Below, one piece after another: positions 1 to 8,675 of a DNA stretch of 36,194 nt (positions are counted from its first letter, which is position 1; each line of letters opens with the position of its first letter). Under the pieces are notes generated by a model. It made no database searches. It was not told where the DNA came from and saw nothing but the letters and a program-made list of their open reading frames with translations. Location: NCBI GenBank assembly GCA_035328465.1, contig DAOLIQ010000024.1, positions 1 to 36,194 on the forward strand. The letters are read 5' to 3'. The position numbers were made by a program, and so were the translations under genes. Source of the DNA: JADJEI01 sp035328465 (GTDB lineage: Bacteria; Bacteroidota; Ignavibacteria; Ignavibacteriales; Ignavibacteriaceae).

Positions 1-2152
1 CTTCTCCAAGTGAATTGAATATTTTGAGTGTTACAAATTGCCTGCTGCTAATTGTGTATTGAATATTAGTAGAGGGATTAAATGGATTTGGATAATTCTG
101 CTCGAGTGAAAATTCTGTCGGTGAAGTTAATTCAACTTCAACTGTGTTTGAATATTCGAATGTTCCATCAAAGTCAATTTGTTTTAATCTGTATTGATAA
201 ATTCCTTCAGAAACATTTTCATCAATAAAAGAATAACTCTTTGGTTCGGTTGTAGTGCCAAAACCCGGAATAAAACCAACTACCTGCCATTCCGATTGAC
301 CTTTGACTTTTGACATTTGACTCCTTTGCATTTCAAACCCGCTGTTATTTGTCTCCGTTGCTGTCTGCCAGTTTAGTGAAACTGAGTTTTGCGTTACAGT
401 TGCAGTGAAGGATGTTAGTTCGACAGGTATAGGCGGAATGATAGTAAGTGTCGCCTGTTTTAAAACTATTTCGCGATCAGGATCGAATGTAACTGTTAGC
501 GGCTGGCGATTGAAATTAAAAATATAAACTTGTTCGTTAACATCATTCATTACTCTTATAAGTGTGTCAACTCCAGTGGAAAAATGAATTTTAATTTCGA
601 TTGGCATTTTGTGAAATACAGTATTTGATTGGGTTTGCTTCGCTTGAAATCCCACCTCCCATGCATTTGCACCGGTTGATTGTATCCAATATCCATTTGC
701 ATAGACAGGATGATTTGGTTCAAAAATCCATTCATCAAAAAACCAGGATAAATCTTCACCATAAACAGTACTCATATCGTCTTTTAAATCTGAAGTAACT
801 GCACTATGATATTTCAAATTTGGGTCAGTGGCATAATTCATAATTCCATCGAAGAATTTATCATCACCCATAACGTATCTTAACATGTGAAGAACGCAAG
901 CACCTTTAACATAAGTGATAGCATAATTAAAAAGTATATCGTTGGGAGGGGTATTTATTGCCCAATCAGGCTCCGAGATTGCCCATCCGGGATTAGAAGA
1001 TAAATAATAGTCAGCATCACCGTTTATAGTATTTTTATATGAAGAGTAACCAGAAGTATGTTCAATCCAAAGCGCTTCGGAATATGTAGCAAAGCCTTCG
1101 TTTAACCAGATATCTGCCCATGTTGCGCAGGTGATCATATCGCCAAACCACTGATGAGCGTATTCGTGAGAGATTAATCCTTCACTCCAGCAGCCCGGAC
1201 AAAGACTTGTTAGAGTTTGGTTTTCCATTCCCCCCCATGGAAATGAACTATTTAAAGTTGCGAAGCCGTTTTTTTCAAAAGGATGTTCACCAAATAATGT
1301 TGAATATTGATCAGTCATTTCAAGCGTAGCTTCCTCCATTTGCAATACGGAGCTATGGTTTTCACCCTGGTTCCAGTAAAACCTTAGCGGGATGCTGTCA
1401 TTCGGGTTGGATAATTTATGCCAGTAAACTATATCTAAATTATAATTCACTTTTCCACTTATAACAAATAAATAAGTTGCGATATTATCTCTGCTTACCC
1501 AGTTGTAATAAATTGTATCGGCAGTTTTAATTGAATCTTCAAGCCTGCCATTGGAACCGAGCTTTACAGTTGCAGGAACTCTAACAGTTAAATCAAGTGT
1601 AGCTTTATCAGATGGTTTATCCCAGCACGGAAACCACTTGCGCGCACCTTCGGGTTCGCAGTCGGTGAAGAAAAATCCACTGCTGATATATACCACGTTA
1701 TCTGCAACATTCTTGTGTTGATAATAAATTTTTACATCCGCAATTTCACCAACATTGTAAGTCCTGTCTAGTGTGATTGTTAAAATATTATTCACGTGAG
1801 TGAAAGAAACCCCCGCCATGTCAACAGAATCAATTTGCAAGGAAGTATTAACCGCATTTAATTTAATTGAATTAAGTGTTGAATCAACTTCAAAAGTCAG
1901 AATTTCGTATCCTTTAAAAGATTTAGGATAAGGACTTAAAAAATTATTGTAAATATCAATGTTTAACTCGTAATTAATAGCATTGTAAGAGTGAATAATA
2001 TTTGCTTCAATATTCCCCGGCTGCACTCCATTTTGTGAATGGATCTTATTTTGATAGCAATATTGAGAGCGGCTGTTTGTTTGTATTTGAGGTAAAATGT
2101 CTGTGTAGATAGCAGCAAAAAGAAGAAGTAATAAAAGAAAGGAATTTTTCAT
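1..2152 (-). CDS. Secreted M1-family zinc aminopeptidase with T9SS sorting domain (3' end cut by window edge)
   Basis: An open frame runs from ATG at 2152 through the left edge (717 codons in view). It opens with a signal peptide (MKNSFLLLLLLFAAIY). The M1 peptidase hallmarks are all present: GGMEN at residues 307-311, the zinc motif HEYAH at 329-333 followed 18 residues later by glutamate E352 in WLNEGF, and the transition-state tyrosine Y414 in YVKG. These spacings equal those of well-studied M1 enzymes, so the enzyme should be active. It would cleave N-terminal residues from peptides outside the cell or at its surface. After the peptidase comes a PVELTSF linker domain, then NYPNPFNPS near residue 690, the start of a T9SS type A sorting domain. 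About 50 C-terminal residues are missing. A run of four 7-bp repeats is translated within the linker domain at 294-321. The next gene upstream on this strand (2381-2860) is about 230 bp away, so this gene probably has its own promoter. Confidence 0.93.
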   Translation of the reverse strand, partial: MKNSFLLLLLLFAAIYTDILPQIQTNSRSQYCYQNKIHSQNGVQPGNIEANIIHSYNAINYELNIDIYNNFLSPYPKSFKGYEILTFEVDSTLNSIKLNAVNTSLQIDSVDMAGVSFTHVNNILTITLDRTYNVGEIADVKIYYQHKNVADNVVYISSGFFFTDCEPEGARKWFPCWDKPSDKATLDLTVRVPATVKLGSNGRLEDSIKTADTIYYNWVSRDNIATYLFVISGKVNYNLDIVYWHKLSNPNDSIPLRFYWNQGENHSSVLQMEEATLEMTDQYSTLFGEHPFEKNGFATLNSSFPWGGMENQTLTSLCPGCWSEGLISHEYAHQWFGDMITCATWADIWLNEGFATYSEALWIEHTSGYSSYKNTINGDADYYLSSNPGWAISEPDWAINTPPNDILFNYAITYVKGACVLHMLRYVMGDDKFFDGIMNYATDPNLKYHSAVTSDLKDDMSTVYGEDLSWFFDEWIFEPNHPVYANGYWIQSTGANAWEVGFQAKQTQSNTVFHKMPIEIKIHFSTGVDTLIRVMNDVNEQVYIFNFNRQPLTVTFDPDREIVLKQATLTIIPPIPVELTSFTATVTQNSVSLNWQTATETNNSGFEMQRSQMSKVKGQSEWQVVGFIPGFGTTTEPKSYSFIDENVSEGIYQYRLKQIDFDGTFEYSNTVEVELTSPTEFSLEQNYPNPFNPSTNIQYTISSRQFVTLKIFNSLGE

Positions 2153-2380
2153 ATTGATCTCCCTGAAATTTAATTAGTCATCCGACGCAAATTATAAGGA
2201 TGACATCTTTTAAAATGAATTCAAATATTAAATATCAAAAGGAAAAAATAATTTTTACGGAATTCATTTTGAAAAAAATATCATTTCTTTTGCGTTTCAT
2301 TATTTAGTTATTAAAAACATACAGCAAACTTAGAACCGTTTTCTCTCATTATAAAATACAAAACAAGAAGATAGAAATTC

Positions 2381-2860
2381 TTATTCGTCAATAGAGACTT
2401 CAAAGTTTACAATTTCATATCCTTTAATTGTTTCATAGGCGGCAAAAATAATCCCGACCAAAACCGATAACATACCAAGCAGAAAGAAAATAGTAACAAA
2501 ATAATTGAGTCCGGGAAAGTTGAACAAAAATGCAAGCCCGATGAAAAATGATGTAAGTATAAAAAGAGCAACAGCAATTGTATAGCTTAATACTGCATTA
2601 CGAACAAGTTTAACTCTGTAAACCAAACTTGTTATTTGTTTAGAAATGCTCTCGAGTCTAATGTTTTCAGGGTAAGCAAGATTATCGTCACTATATTTAT
2701 GGATAGTGCGTCTGCGTTCTTCATTAAGCAGGCGAATTCTGTTTACAACTAATGAGTATTTATTATTCATCCCAAGCAAAAGCAATCCGCAAGCCGATAT
2801 CATTATCCCGGGGGCAAGCATTGATTGAATGACTTCAACTACAGAAATAGAAATGTTCAT
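2381..2860 (-). CDS. DUF2721 family membrane protein
   Basis: A 159-residue protein with three hydrophobic segments (about 13-31, 89-113 and 119-142). Between the first and second lies a charged segment (NRIRLLNEERRRTIHKY, about 40-56) that probably sits in the cytoplasm. The N-terminal pattern, a helix with APGIMISACGLLLL followed by a basic NRIR motif, matches my memory of the DUF2721 family, whose function is unknown. No catalytic residues can be recognised. No clear Shine-Dalgarno site precedes the ATG at 2860. It is flanked on the same strand by the M1 peptidase gene (230 bp downstream) and the receiver-like gene (99 bp upstream), so it may stand alone. The family call is moderately secure; no function is claimed. 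Confidence 0.75.
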   Translation of the reverse strand: MNISISVVEVIQSMLAPGIMISACGLLLLGMNNKYSLVVNRIRLLNEERRRTIHKYSDDNLAYPENIRLESISKQITSLVYRVKLVRNAVLSYTIAVALFILTSFFIGLAFLFNFPGLNYFVTIFFLLGMLSVLVGIIFAAYETIKGYEIVNFEVSIDE

Positions 2861-2959
2861 TCTAATAAGTATTTTTTTATTTGATTCAAAGATAATGAAT
2901 GCTTTGATCTCAGGTCAATGTTTTATGAAAGCCTGTTAAAATGGAATTAAGCTGAATAT

Positions 2960-3298
2960 TTATTTTGCAGTCTGACGGTTGATAAAATTTTCGATTAATA
3001 CATCAACAATTTGGAAGGGTATTAATTTGAAAAGAATAGTCTTAAATAATGAGAGATAAAATAAATGAACTCTAAAGCGATGATTCGATTCAAAATTATT
3101 TAAAATTTCCTGAAGACTATCATTGGCTGTTTGACTAATAAAATCAACAAAAACAAAGTCAGGATTAGTTTTTTCTATGAAGTCAACAGCTACATTTCCA
3201 TTCTGCAAATAAACACCCTCCAATACAAAAAACTTTCGGGCAAACCTACACGTCAAATTATTGCATTCCCTATCACTAATAATGATTAATTTTTTCAT
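2960..3298 (-). CDS. Small receiver-like (pseudo-receiver) protein
   Basis: A 112-residue protein with no membrane segment. Its layout resembles a CheY-type receiver: strand 1 KKLIIISD, a segment NGNVAVDFIEKTNPDFVFVDF like the usual NG-EALDLI-PDLVLLD, and near the end LIPFQIVDVLIE like KPF-ELL. On that alignment D52 takes the phospho-acceptor position and D9 the acidic pocket. The conserved lysine before Pro-Phe is replaced (L92-I93-P94-F95), and the usual pair of acidic residues after strand 1 is incomplete. It may therefore be a phosphorylation-independent or degenerate receiver. No output domain or histidine kinase lies nearby. The assignment is by pattern only and needs a profile search. 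Confidence 0.55.
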   Translation of the reverse strand: MKKLIIISDRECNNLTCRFARKFFVLEGVYLQNGNVAVDFIEKTNPDFVFVDFISQTANDSLQEILNNFESNHRFRVHLFYLSLFKTILFKLIPFQIVDVLIENFINRQTAK

Positions 3299-3408
3299 TT
3301 ATTGAAACAGTTGGAACAGAGTCATAAAATAATTTTCACACATTAATTAAAAATAATTTTCAGCGGAAAGTTATGAAATGAAAGGTTAAGACAGAAAAAT
3401 TCTCAGGT

Positions 3409-4140
3409 TTAAATTTCACTTCTCTTAATAAAATCTAATATCACCTGATCTCCGGATTTTAATAATTCATCAGTTGATCCTGTGAAATAAACTTTACCAT
3501 CGTGCAGCATTGCAACTTTATCGGCGATATTTTTTACGCTGTACATATCGTGAGTAACAACAACCGATGTCACTTTTATTTTCCCGCTTAATTCTTTTAT
3601 AAGCGTGTCAATCGAATCAGACATAATCGGGTCGAGTCCGGTTGTTGGTTCATCGTAAAGAATGTAATCGGGATTTGTGATAAGTGCGCGTGCAAGCCCC
3701 ACCCTTTTTTTCATTCCACCGGAAAGTTCTGCCGGTTTCAGTTTTTCTACATTGGTTAGCCCAACTAACTCAAGCTTTTCACGGACAGCTTTTAGAATTT
3801 CAGATTTAGTAAAACCATTCTTCGACTCGATTAACGGCAGCCCGACATTTTCTTCAATAGTCATTGAATCAAAAAGCGCTGCCCCCTGAAAAAGAAAACC
3901 AAATTTTTTCCTGATCTCATAAAGTTTTTTCTGGCTGAGATCATTTATTATTTCCCCTTCAACTTTTACATAACCTTCATCGGGCTGAATCAAACCAACG
4001 ATGTGCTTAATCAACACACTTTTACCGCATCCGCTTTTGCCGATTATTACAATTGTTTCGCCGGGAAAGATATCTAAATCTACTCCGTTTAAAACTTTAT
4101 TTTGTCCGAATCGTTTGTGAAGGTTTTTTATTTCAATCAT
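3409..4140 (-). CDS. mlaF: ABC transporter ATPase, MlaF-like
   Basis: A 243-residue stand-alone ABC ATPase with complete motifs: Walker A GKSGCGKS (34-41), Q-loop Q85 in FLFQGAALFDSMT, signature LSGGM (139-143), Walker B YILYDE (159-164) and switch histidine H197. The Q-loop text and the LSGGMKKRVGLARAL signature are typical of MlaF, the ATPase that powers retrograde phospholipid transport between the inner and outer membranes with the permease MlaE and the MCE protein MlaD. Neither mlaE nor mlaD lies beside it: the flanking genes are msrB (upstream on this strand) and a small receiver-like gene. The partner permease must be elsewhere if this is a Mla ATPase. The ATG at 4140 has no good Shine-Dalgarno site. 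The ABC call is certain; the Mla subfamily is likely. Confidence 0.88.
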   Translation of the reverse strand: MIEIKNLHKRFGQNKVLNGVDLDIFPGETIVIIGKSGCGKSVLIKHIVGLIQPDEGYVKVEGEIINDLSQKKLYEIRKKFGFLFQGAALFDSMTIEENVGLPLIESKNGFTKSEILKAVREKLELVGLTNVEKLKPAELSGGMKKRVGLARALITNPDYILYDEPTTGLDPIMSDSIDTLIKELSGKIKVTSVVVTHDMYSVKNIADKVAMLHDGKVYFTGSTDELLKSGDQVILDFIKRSEI

Positions 4141-4156
4141 AAATTAAAAAATTATT

Positions 4157-4188
4157 ACGGTCAAAATAAATAAAAAACCGATGACCGT
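4157..4188 (-). other. Inverted repeat between msrB and the mlaF-like gene
   Basis: ACGGTC and GACCGT form a 6-bp inverted repeat with a loop of about 20 nt in the 109-bp gap between msrB and the ABC ATPase gene. Read on the minus strand it contains T-runs, so it could be a weak terminator or attenuator separating the two genes. The short stem makes chance occurrence quite possible. Confidence 0.25.
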
Positions 4189-4249
4189 TTTGAGCCGCAT
4201 TTGGCTTTGCACAGCCAGGACAAACGAATATTTCATAAGTCAAAATTTA

Positions 4250-4822
4250 TCACTTATCTTTTTTCTTAAAGTCGAGTGAGATGGAATTTATGCAATATCG
4301 TTTTCCTGTTGGATTTGGGCCATCGTCAAAAACATGACCTAAATGAGAGCCGCATCGCGAGCATTTTACTTCGGTACGAATCATTCCATGACTCTTGTCA
4401 GTTTCAAGTTCAATATTATCAGATGATAAAGGTGCCCAGTAACTTGGCCAGCCTGAACCAGATTCATATTTTGTTTCAGAAGAAAAAAGTTCATTTCCAC
4501 ATGCAGCGCACAGATAAGTTCCGTCTTCATGATTTTCATAAAACTCTCCTGTGAAAGCGCGCTCGGTGCCTTTTTCTCTAAGTACATTGTATTCTTCGGG
4601 TGTTAATTCTTTCTTCCATTCTTCATCGCTTTTAATAATTTTATTTTTCATACTTGTTCTTTCATTTTTGTTTTGAATTGTATTCACTTTTTTTGTTGAA
4701 TCCTGCTTAGCAGTGATTCGTCTATCTGCGGTCAATGATTCTTTGCTGTTTGAAATAATAAATCCTGTGACTATCACAGCAGAAGCCGCAAACAATATTA
4801 TCATCAATTTATTTTTACTCAT
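4250..4822 (-). CDS. msrB: Peptide methionine-(R)-S-oxide reductase, exported form
   Basis: A 190-residue protein. Residues 1-25 form a hydrophobic signal or anchor segment, residues 26-60 a polar linker, and residues 65-186 a full MsrB domain. Visible landmarks are the zinc cysteines C105/C108 and C154/C157, the GSGWPS substrate loop (122-127), HLGHVFDDGP (160-169) and the catalytic cysteine C177 in RYCINS. MsrB reduces the R-epimer of methionine sulfoxide in oxidised proteins. The N-terminal segment indicates that it works in the periplasm or at the membrane rather than in the cytosol. The start is supported by AAGGA about 8 nt upstream of ATG 4822. It lies 12 bp downstream of the MATE-like transporter gene and is probably co-transcribed with it. 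The electron donor is not evident here. Confidence 0.95.
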   Translation of the reverse strand: MSKNKLMIILFAASAVIVTGFIISNSKESLTADRRITAKQDSTKKVNTIQNKNERTSMKNKIIKSDEEWKKELTPEEYNVLREKGTERAFTGEFYENHEDGTYLCAACGNELFSSETKYESGSGWPSYWAPLSSDNIELETDKSHGMIRTEVKCSRCGSHLGHVFDDGPNPTGKRYCINSISLDFKKKDK

Positions 4823-4834
4823 AATAAAATCCTT

Positions 4835-6142
4835 TTATTTAATATTAGATGAATTGGAAAAATTATTTTTAATTATTTTCTTAAATGGTATCATTAAATA
4901 TAGATCAGCACCAAGTCGTCCAAGAACAAATGCAGTAGTTGCTGCTACTGCCCCGACAACATAAAAGTAATTTATCATTAACATTAAAACTGAAATTATA
5001 ACTATAAATTCAATAGAAGTTCCAATGGTAATGGAAGAAGTATGTTTTCCGAAAACGATAACTGCGCGCTGAAAACTGATCCAAACTGTGAAAGCCGGAA
5101 AGATTGCCATTATCATCAATGGCAGACGTGAAAAATCAGCAAGAGATTTTTCTAATCCTGAAATATTTCTAAGCCAGATATCAGCCAAAGGAGTGTATGC
5201 GATAAAAATTAATACTCCTGCAAGCACTGCCGCTAATTGGAAAGCAAATTTCTTTAATGAAATATAATTTTCTTTTTGTTTATTAATCAATGCAATTACA
5301 ACTTCTTGATAAGACAGTCCGAGCCCGCGAAAAATAAACACGAAAGAAGTGATAACAGGCATTACTGCCAAAGACTCAACTGCCATTGGACTGCTTCCAA
5401 TAAAAAAAGTCACAAACGGTTGAACTCCGAGAGTTAAAAGAGAAGTTAATGCCAGTGGTGAATAAAACTTCATGATCTCATTGTAGCTTAATTTTTCCGA
5501 ACTCATTTCTGCCTCAACTATTTTAAGAATGGGTGAAACCATAATTCTGCTCGCAAGTGCTTCACATATCACTGCGACCGAAAGTGAGGAAGCTCCAACA
5601 ACAACACCATCAACATTTGTAAAAAAGTATAAAAGTGCTGCCGTCAACGACATAGTTGATAACCTGACAATTGTGCCAAGTGCAACAAGCTTTGTTTGAT
5701 TGTTTCTTATTAATATTCCCTGATAAAATCTTCTGTATCCTATCGCTCCGGGCCACGGCAGCAAAATCAAAGTAGCTTTGTGTGTTAATTCGGATACTTC
5801 AGGGGGGAGGCTAATCAACCTTTCAGCAATGAAGTAAAATATTTGGGGAATATTGAAAATCACCATTGCTAAAGTTAAAACCAGGCTTAATGCGTAGTTA
5901 AACTTCTTTAGTTTTAAAAAGGAAAAATTATCTTTAACTAATGCAGTTGAAGCGCTCATCATCATTATGACTGGCGATTCGATAATTAAAGCAAAGGAAA
6001 AAGCAACACCGTAAGCAGCAAGATTGAATTTTGGATCGGGCAGGCGTGCTATTAATGCTGATAAAAACGGTCCTTCGATGGACATCATTAACCACGTCGA
6101 AGCTAGTGGAAGCCAGAAAAAAAATATTTGTTTTGGTTTCAA
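4835..6142 (-). CDS. MATE-like polytopic membrane transporter (MOP flippase superfamily)
   Basis: A 435-residue protein that is almost wholly hydrophobic, with about 12 predicted membrane helices in two similar halves and no large soluble domain. The fold pattern and segments such as WPGAIGYRRFYQGILIRNNQT recall the MATE/MOP flippase superfamily, including the ANKH-like branch. The substrate cannot be told from sequence; drug, lipid-linked glycan or small-anion export are all possible. The start is TTG at 6142, because the next in-frame methionines (residues 19-20) fall inside the first helix and an in-frame stop lies about 45 nt upstream. It leads a probable two-gene unit with msrB and is divergent from the DUF3365 gene (163-bp shared upstream region). 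Confidence 0.7.
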   Translation of the reverse strand: MKPKQIFFFWLPLASTWLMMSIEGPFLSALIARLPDPKFNLAAYGVAFSFALIIESPVIMMMSASTALVKDNFSFLKLKKFNYALSLVLTLAMVIFNIPQIFYFIAERLISLPPEVSELTHKATLILLPWPGAIGYRRFYQGILIRNNQTKLVALGTIVRLSTMSLTAALLYFFTNVDGVVVGASSLSVAVICEALASRIMVSPILKIVEAEMSSEKLSYNEIMKFYSPLALTSLLTLGVQPFVTFFIGSSPMAVESLAVMPVITSFVFIFRGLGLSYQEVVIALINKQKENYISLKKFAFQLAAVLAGVLIFIAYTPLADIWLRNISGLEKSLADFSRLPLMIMAIFPAFTVWISFQRAVIVFGKHTSSITIGTSIEFIVIISVLMLMINYFYVVGAVAATTAFVLGRLGADLYLMIPFKKIIKNNFSNSSNIK

Positions 6143-6305
6143 GGAAAAACTTATTCCGAAAATTGATAAAATTAAAATTTTACTCTATTTATTCTGTCCA
6201 ATTTCTTTTGTAACACTAATGCATTGTACGAATAAATATTTTAATTTTGCATAACTAAATAAATCGTTTAATAAAAAGTCAAAAAAATCCCGGAGGGAAA
6301 TTTAG

Positions 6306-6899
6306 ATGAAAGTCAGATCATTATTATTGCTCTTATTTTTTTTCACGCCTGCAATATTTTGGAATTGCAGTCAAAGTAGTGATGGCGAAATTACCGAAGA
6401 TCAAGTTCAGGAATTAAGAATTATCGCTGATGAATTTACTAAGACAATTAAAACTGTTTTAGTAAAACAAATGCAAAACGGCGGAGTACCTGCGGCACTA
6501 ACTGTTTGTTCGGACACCGCACAACTGCTAACTGCTGATTTTGCTTCGTTAAAAGGAATTAACGTAAAAAGAGTTTCATTCAAAAACAGAAATGAAAATG
6601 ATTATCCCGACCCATTTGAATTTGAGGGATTGAAATATTTTGAAGAAATGAATGAAAAAGGAATATTGAAAGAAGGCAGCGAATATGTGGAAATTGTTAC
6701 TGAAAATAATGGAGAATTTATTCGTTACCTTAAACCAATATTTGTAAGTGATGTCTGCTTGAATTGTCACGGAGATTCAAATTTGTTTTCGCCGGAAGTA
6801 AAAGCATTGCTTAATAAAAATTATCCTAATGATAAAGCAATCAATTATAAAAACGGTGAATTAAGAGGTGCTGTTTCTATTCAAAAAAAACTAGAATGA
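6306..6899 (+). CDS. DUF3365 (Tll0287-like) c-type heme lipoprotein
   Basis: A 197-residue exported protein. A hydrophobic leader ends at C21 (IFWNC), an unorthodox lipobox, so a lipid anchor is likely but not certain. A single c-type heme motif CLNCH lies at 151-155. The text around it (LKPIFVSDVCLNCHG) and the later GELRGAVSI segment are typical of the DUF3365/Tll0287-like domain, a PAS-like fold that binds heme covalently and is often a sensor module. Here it stands alone without a kinase or chemoreceptor output domain, so it may be a periplasmic redox or ligand-binding protein. A strong Shine-Dalgarno GGAGGG lies 6 nt before the ATG. The acyl-CoA synthetase follows after 28 bp and is probably in the same transcript. 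Confidence 0.85.
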   Translation: MKVRSLLLLLFFFTPAIFWNCSQSSDGEITEDQVQELRIIADEFTKTIKTVLVKQMQNGGVPAALTVCSDTAQLLTADFASLKGINVKRVSFKNRNENDYPDPFEFEGLKYFEEMNEKGILKEGSEYVEIVTENNGEFIRYLKPIFVSDVCLNCHGDSNLFSPEVKALLNKNYPNDKAINYKNGELRGAVSIQKKLE

Positions 6900-6927
6900 T
6901 TTATTAAATAAATTAGCCGAGGGGAAA

Positions 6928-8643
6928 ATGGCTTACTCAAAAATTTATCCTGTACCGCAAATCTCATCGGTGCAGGACATGATTATCAAATCAGCTTCTA
7001 AGTATGGTGATAAAATTGCTCTCGAAGATCTTAACCCCACCTTAATTCCAAAATTAACCTTTGCTCAACTTTTGACCAATGTATTAAAATTTGGCAGAAG
7101 CCTGAATTCGCTGGGAATAAAGGAGAGAGACCATATCGCTGTAATATCAGAAAACAGAGTTCAATGGGCGCTGACTTATCTGACAGCTATGGCTTTTAAT
7201 ATGGTTATTGTCCCGATTGATAAAAATCTTCCTTCAAATGAAATATTAAATATTATTCATGAGTCTGAATCAGAAGCGATAATTTTTTCTAACACTTTCG
7301 AAAATTTTTTTAGGGAAAAGAAAGATACACTGCTAAAGTTGAAGCATTTTATAAGCATGGATTTGTTAAGCAAAAAAAATAATTTCCATTCAATGACTGA
7401 ATTAATTAATAACACTCCATTAATCTCGATAAATGAACTTTCTAAAATAAATCCGACAGAACTTGCTCAAATTATTTTCACTTCCGGATCTTTGGGCAGA
7501 GCCAAAGGAGTAATGCTTACTCAGAAAAATCTTGCCTCTAACTTAATGGCGATGTGTAGTCTAGTTGAAATGAAACCTGCAGATAAATTTCTTTCAGTAC
7601 TGCCTATCCATCACACATACGAATGCACATGCGGGCTTTTGTGTCCTGTTTACAGTGGTTGTTCGGTGCACTATGCACGCAGTTTAAAAACTATTGTTGA
7701 TGATCTTCAAAATGTTAAAGCAACAATTCTTCTCGGCGTACCTTTACTGTATGACAAAATGTTTAAGAAGATTTATAAATCAATTCAAGAAGATAAAATA
7801 AAATCCATGATTGTCCCTCCGCTAATAAAGATTTCAGATTTTGCTGCCAAAGTCGGCTGGAAAGATTTTAAGAAAATTGTTTTTAAGGAACTTCATCAGA
7901 AATTCGGCGGAGCTGTACGGTTATTTATTGCAGGGGGGGCAGCGCCCGATCCCAAAGTTGCAAAAGGGCTGCAGGAATTCGGATTCAATTTTATCCAAGG
8001 GTATGGATTAACCGAAACTTCTCCCATACTTGCTTTGAACCAGATAAATAATTTTAAAAATGATGCCGCTGGAATTCCTCTTCCGGGAGTTGAATTAAAA
8101 ATCAATCAGCCTGATTCCGACGGCATTGGTGAGATATATGCAAAAGGTCCAAACGTTATGAAAGGTTATTTTAATAATGATAGATTGACTGCAGAGGCAT
8201 TCGAAAATGATTGGTTTAAAACAGGTGACCTCGGCTACTTTGATAAGGATGGGTTTTTACACATTAGTGGAAGGAAGAAAAATGTAATCATTGCAAATAA
8301 CGGTAAAAATGTTTTCCCGGAAGAAATTGAAGATATTTTGAATAGAAGCACTTTCATTCAAGAGTCATTAATCTTTGGTGAAAAGGACGAAAAGCACGAT
8401 GAAATTATTGCCGCACAAATTTTTACTGATGCTGAATCATTCATCGAATACGCAGAGAAAAATAATATTCAAATAACCGATGAATTCATTCGCTCAAAAA
8501 TCTCCGAAGTAATTAAAGAGGCAAACAAGCAGCTTGTTTCATACAAACAGATTAGAAAATTTTACATTCGCGACAGAGAATTTGAAAAAACTACCACACA
8601 AAAGATTAAACGTTACCTTGTCAATCAAGGTGAAACCATTTAA
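6928..8643 (+). CDS. Long-chain fatty acid-CoA ligase (AMP-binding family)
   Basis: A 571-residue adenylate-forming enzyme that activates fatty acids to acyl-CoA with ATP. The AMP-binding P-loop (FTSGSLGRAKGVMLTQKN, about 184-201), the GYGLTETSP motif (358-366), TGDLGYFDKDGFLHISGRKK for the hinge and C-terminal swing, and the catalytic C-terminal lysine in KTTTQKIKRYL are all present. Length and motif spacing fit long-chain acyl-CoA synthetases of the FadD/FAA type. The chain-length preference is not visible. AGGGG just upstream supports ATG 6928. It sits 28 bp after the DUF3365 gene and converges with the phosphotransacetylase gene across a perfect hairpin. Acyl-CoA could feed beta-oxidation or lipid recycling; neither is shown here. 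Confidence 0.9.
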   Translation: MAYSKIYPVPQISSVQDMIIKSASKYGDKIALEDLNPTLIPKLTFAQLLTNVLKFGRSLNSLGIKERDHIAVISENRVQWALTYLTAMAFNMVIVPIDKNLPSNEILNIIHESESEAIIFSNTFENFFREKKDTLLKLKHFISMDLLSKKNNFHSMTELINNTPLISINELSKINPTELAQIIFTSGSLGRAKGVMLTQKNLASNLMAMCSLVEMKPADKFLSVLPIHHTYECTCGLLCPVYSGCSVHYARSLKTIVDDLQNVKATILLGVPLLYDKMFKKIYKSIQEDKIKSMIVPPLIKISDFAAKVGWKDFKKIVFKELHQKFGGAVRLFIAGGAAPDPKVAKGLQEFGFNFIQGYGLTETSPILALNQINNFKNDAAGIPLPGVELKINQPDSDGIGEIYAKGPNVMKGYFNNDRLTAEAFENDWFKTGDLGYFDKDGFLHISGRKKNVIIANNGKNVFPEEIEDILNRSTFIQESLIFGEKDEKHDEIIAAQIFTDAESFIEYAEKNNIQITDEFIRSKISEVIKEANKQLVSYKQIRKFYIRDREFEKTTTQKIKRYLVNQGETI

Positions 8644-8649
8644 ATGTTT

Positions 8650-8669
8650 GGGAGGGGCTTGCCCCTCCC
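8650..8669. terminator. Perfect GC-rich hairpin between convergent genes
   Basis: GGGAGGGGC (8650-8658) and GCCCCTCCC (8661-8669) form a perfect 9-bp stem with a minimal loop. It lies 6 bp after the stop of the acyl-CoA synthetase gene and 6 bp before the stop of the convergent pta gene. Neither side has a strong U-run, so it may be a bidirectional stall or mRNA 3'-end protecting element rather than a classic intrinsic terminator. It is far more GC-rich than its surroundings. Confidence 0.6.
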
Positions 8670-8675
8670 GATTGA

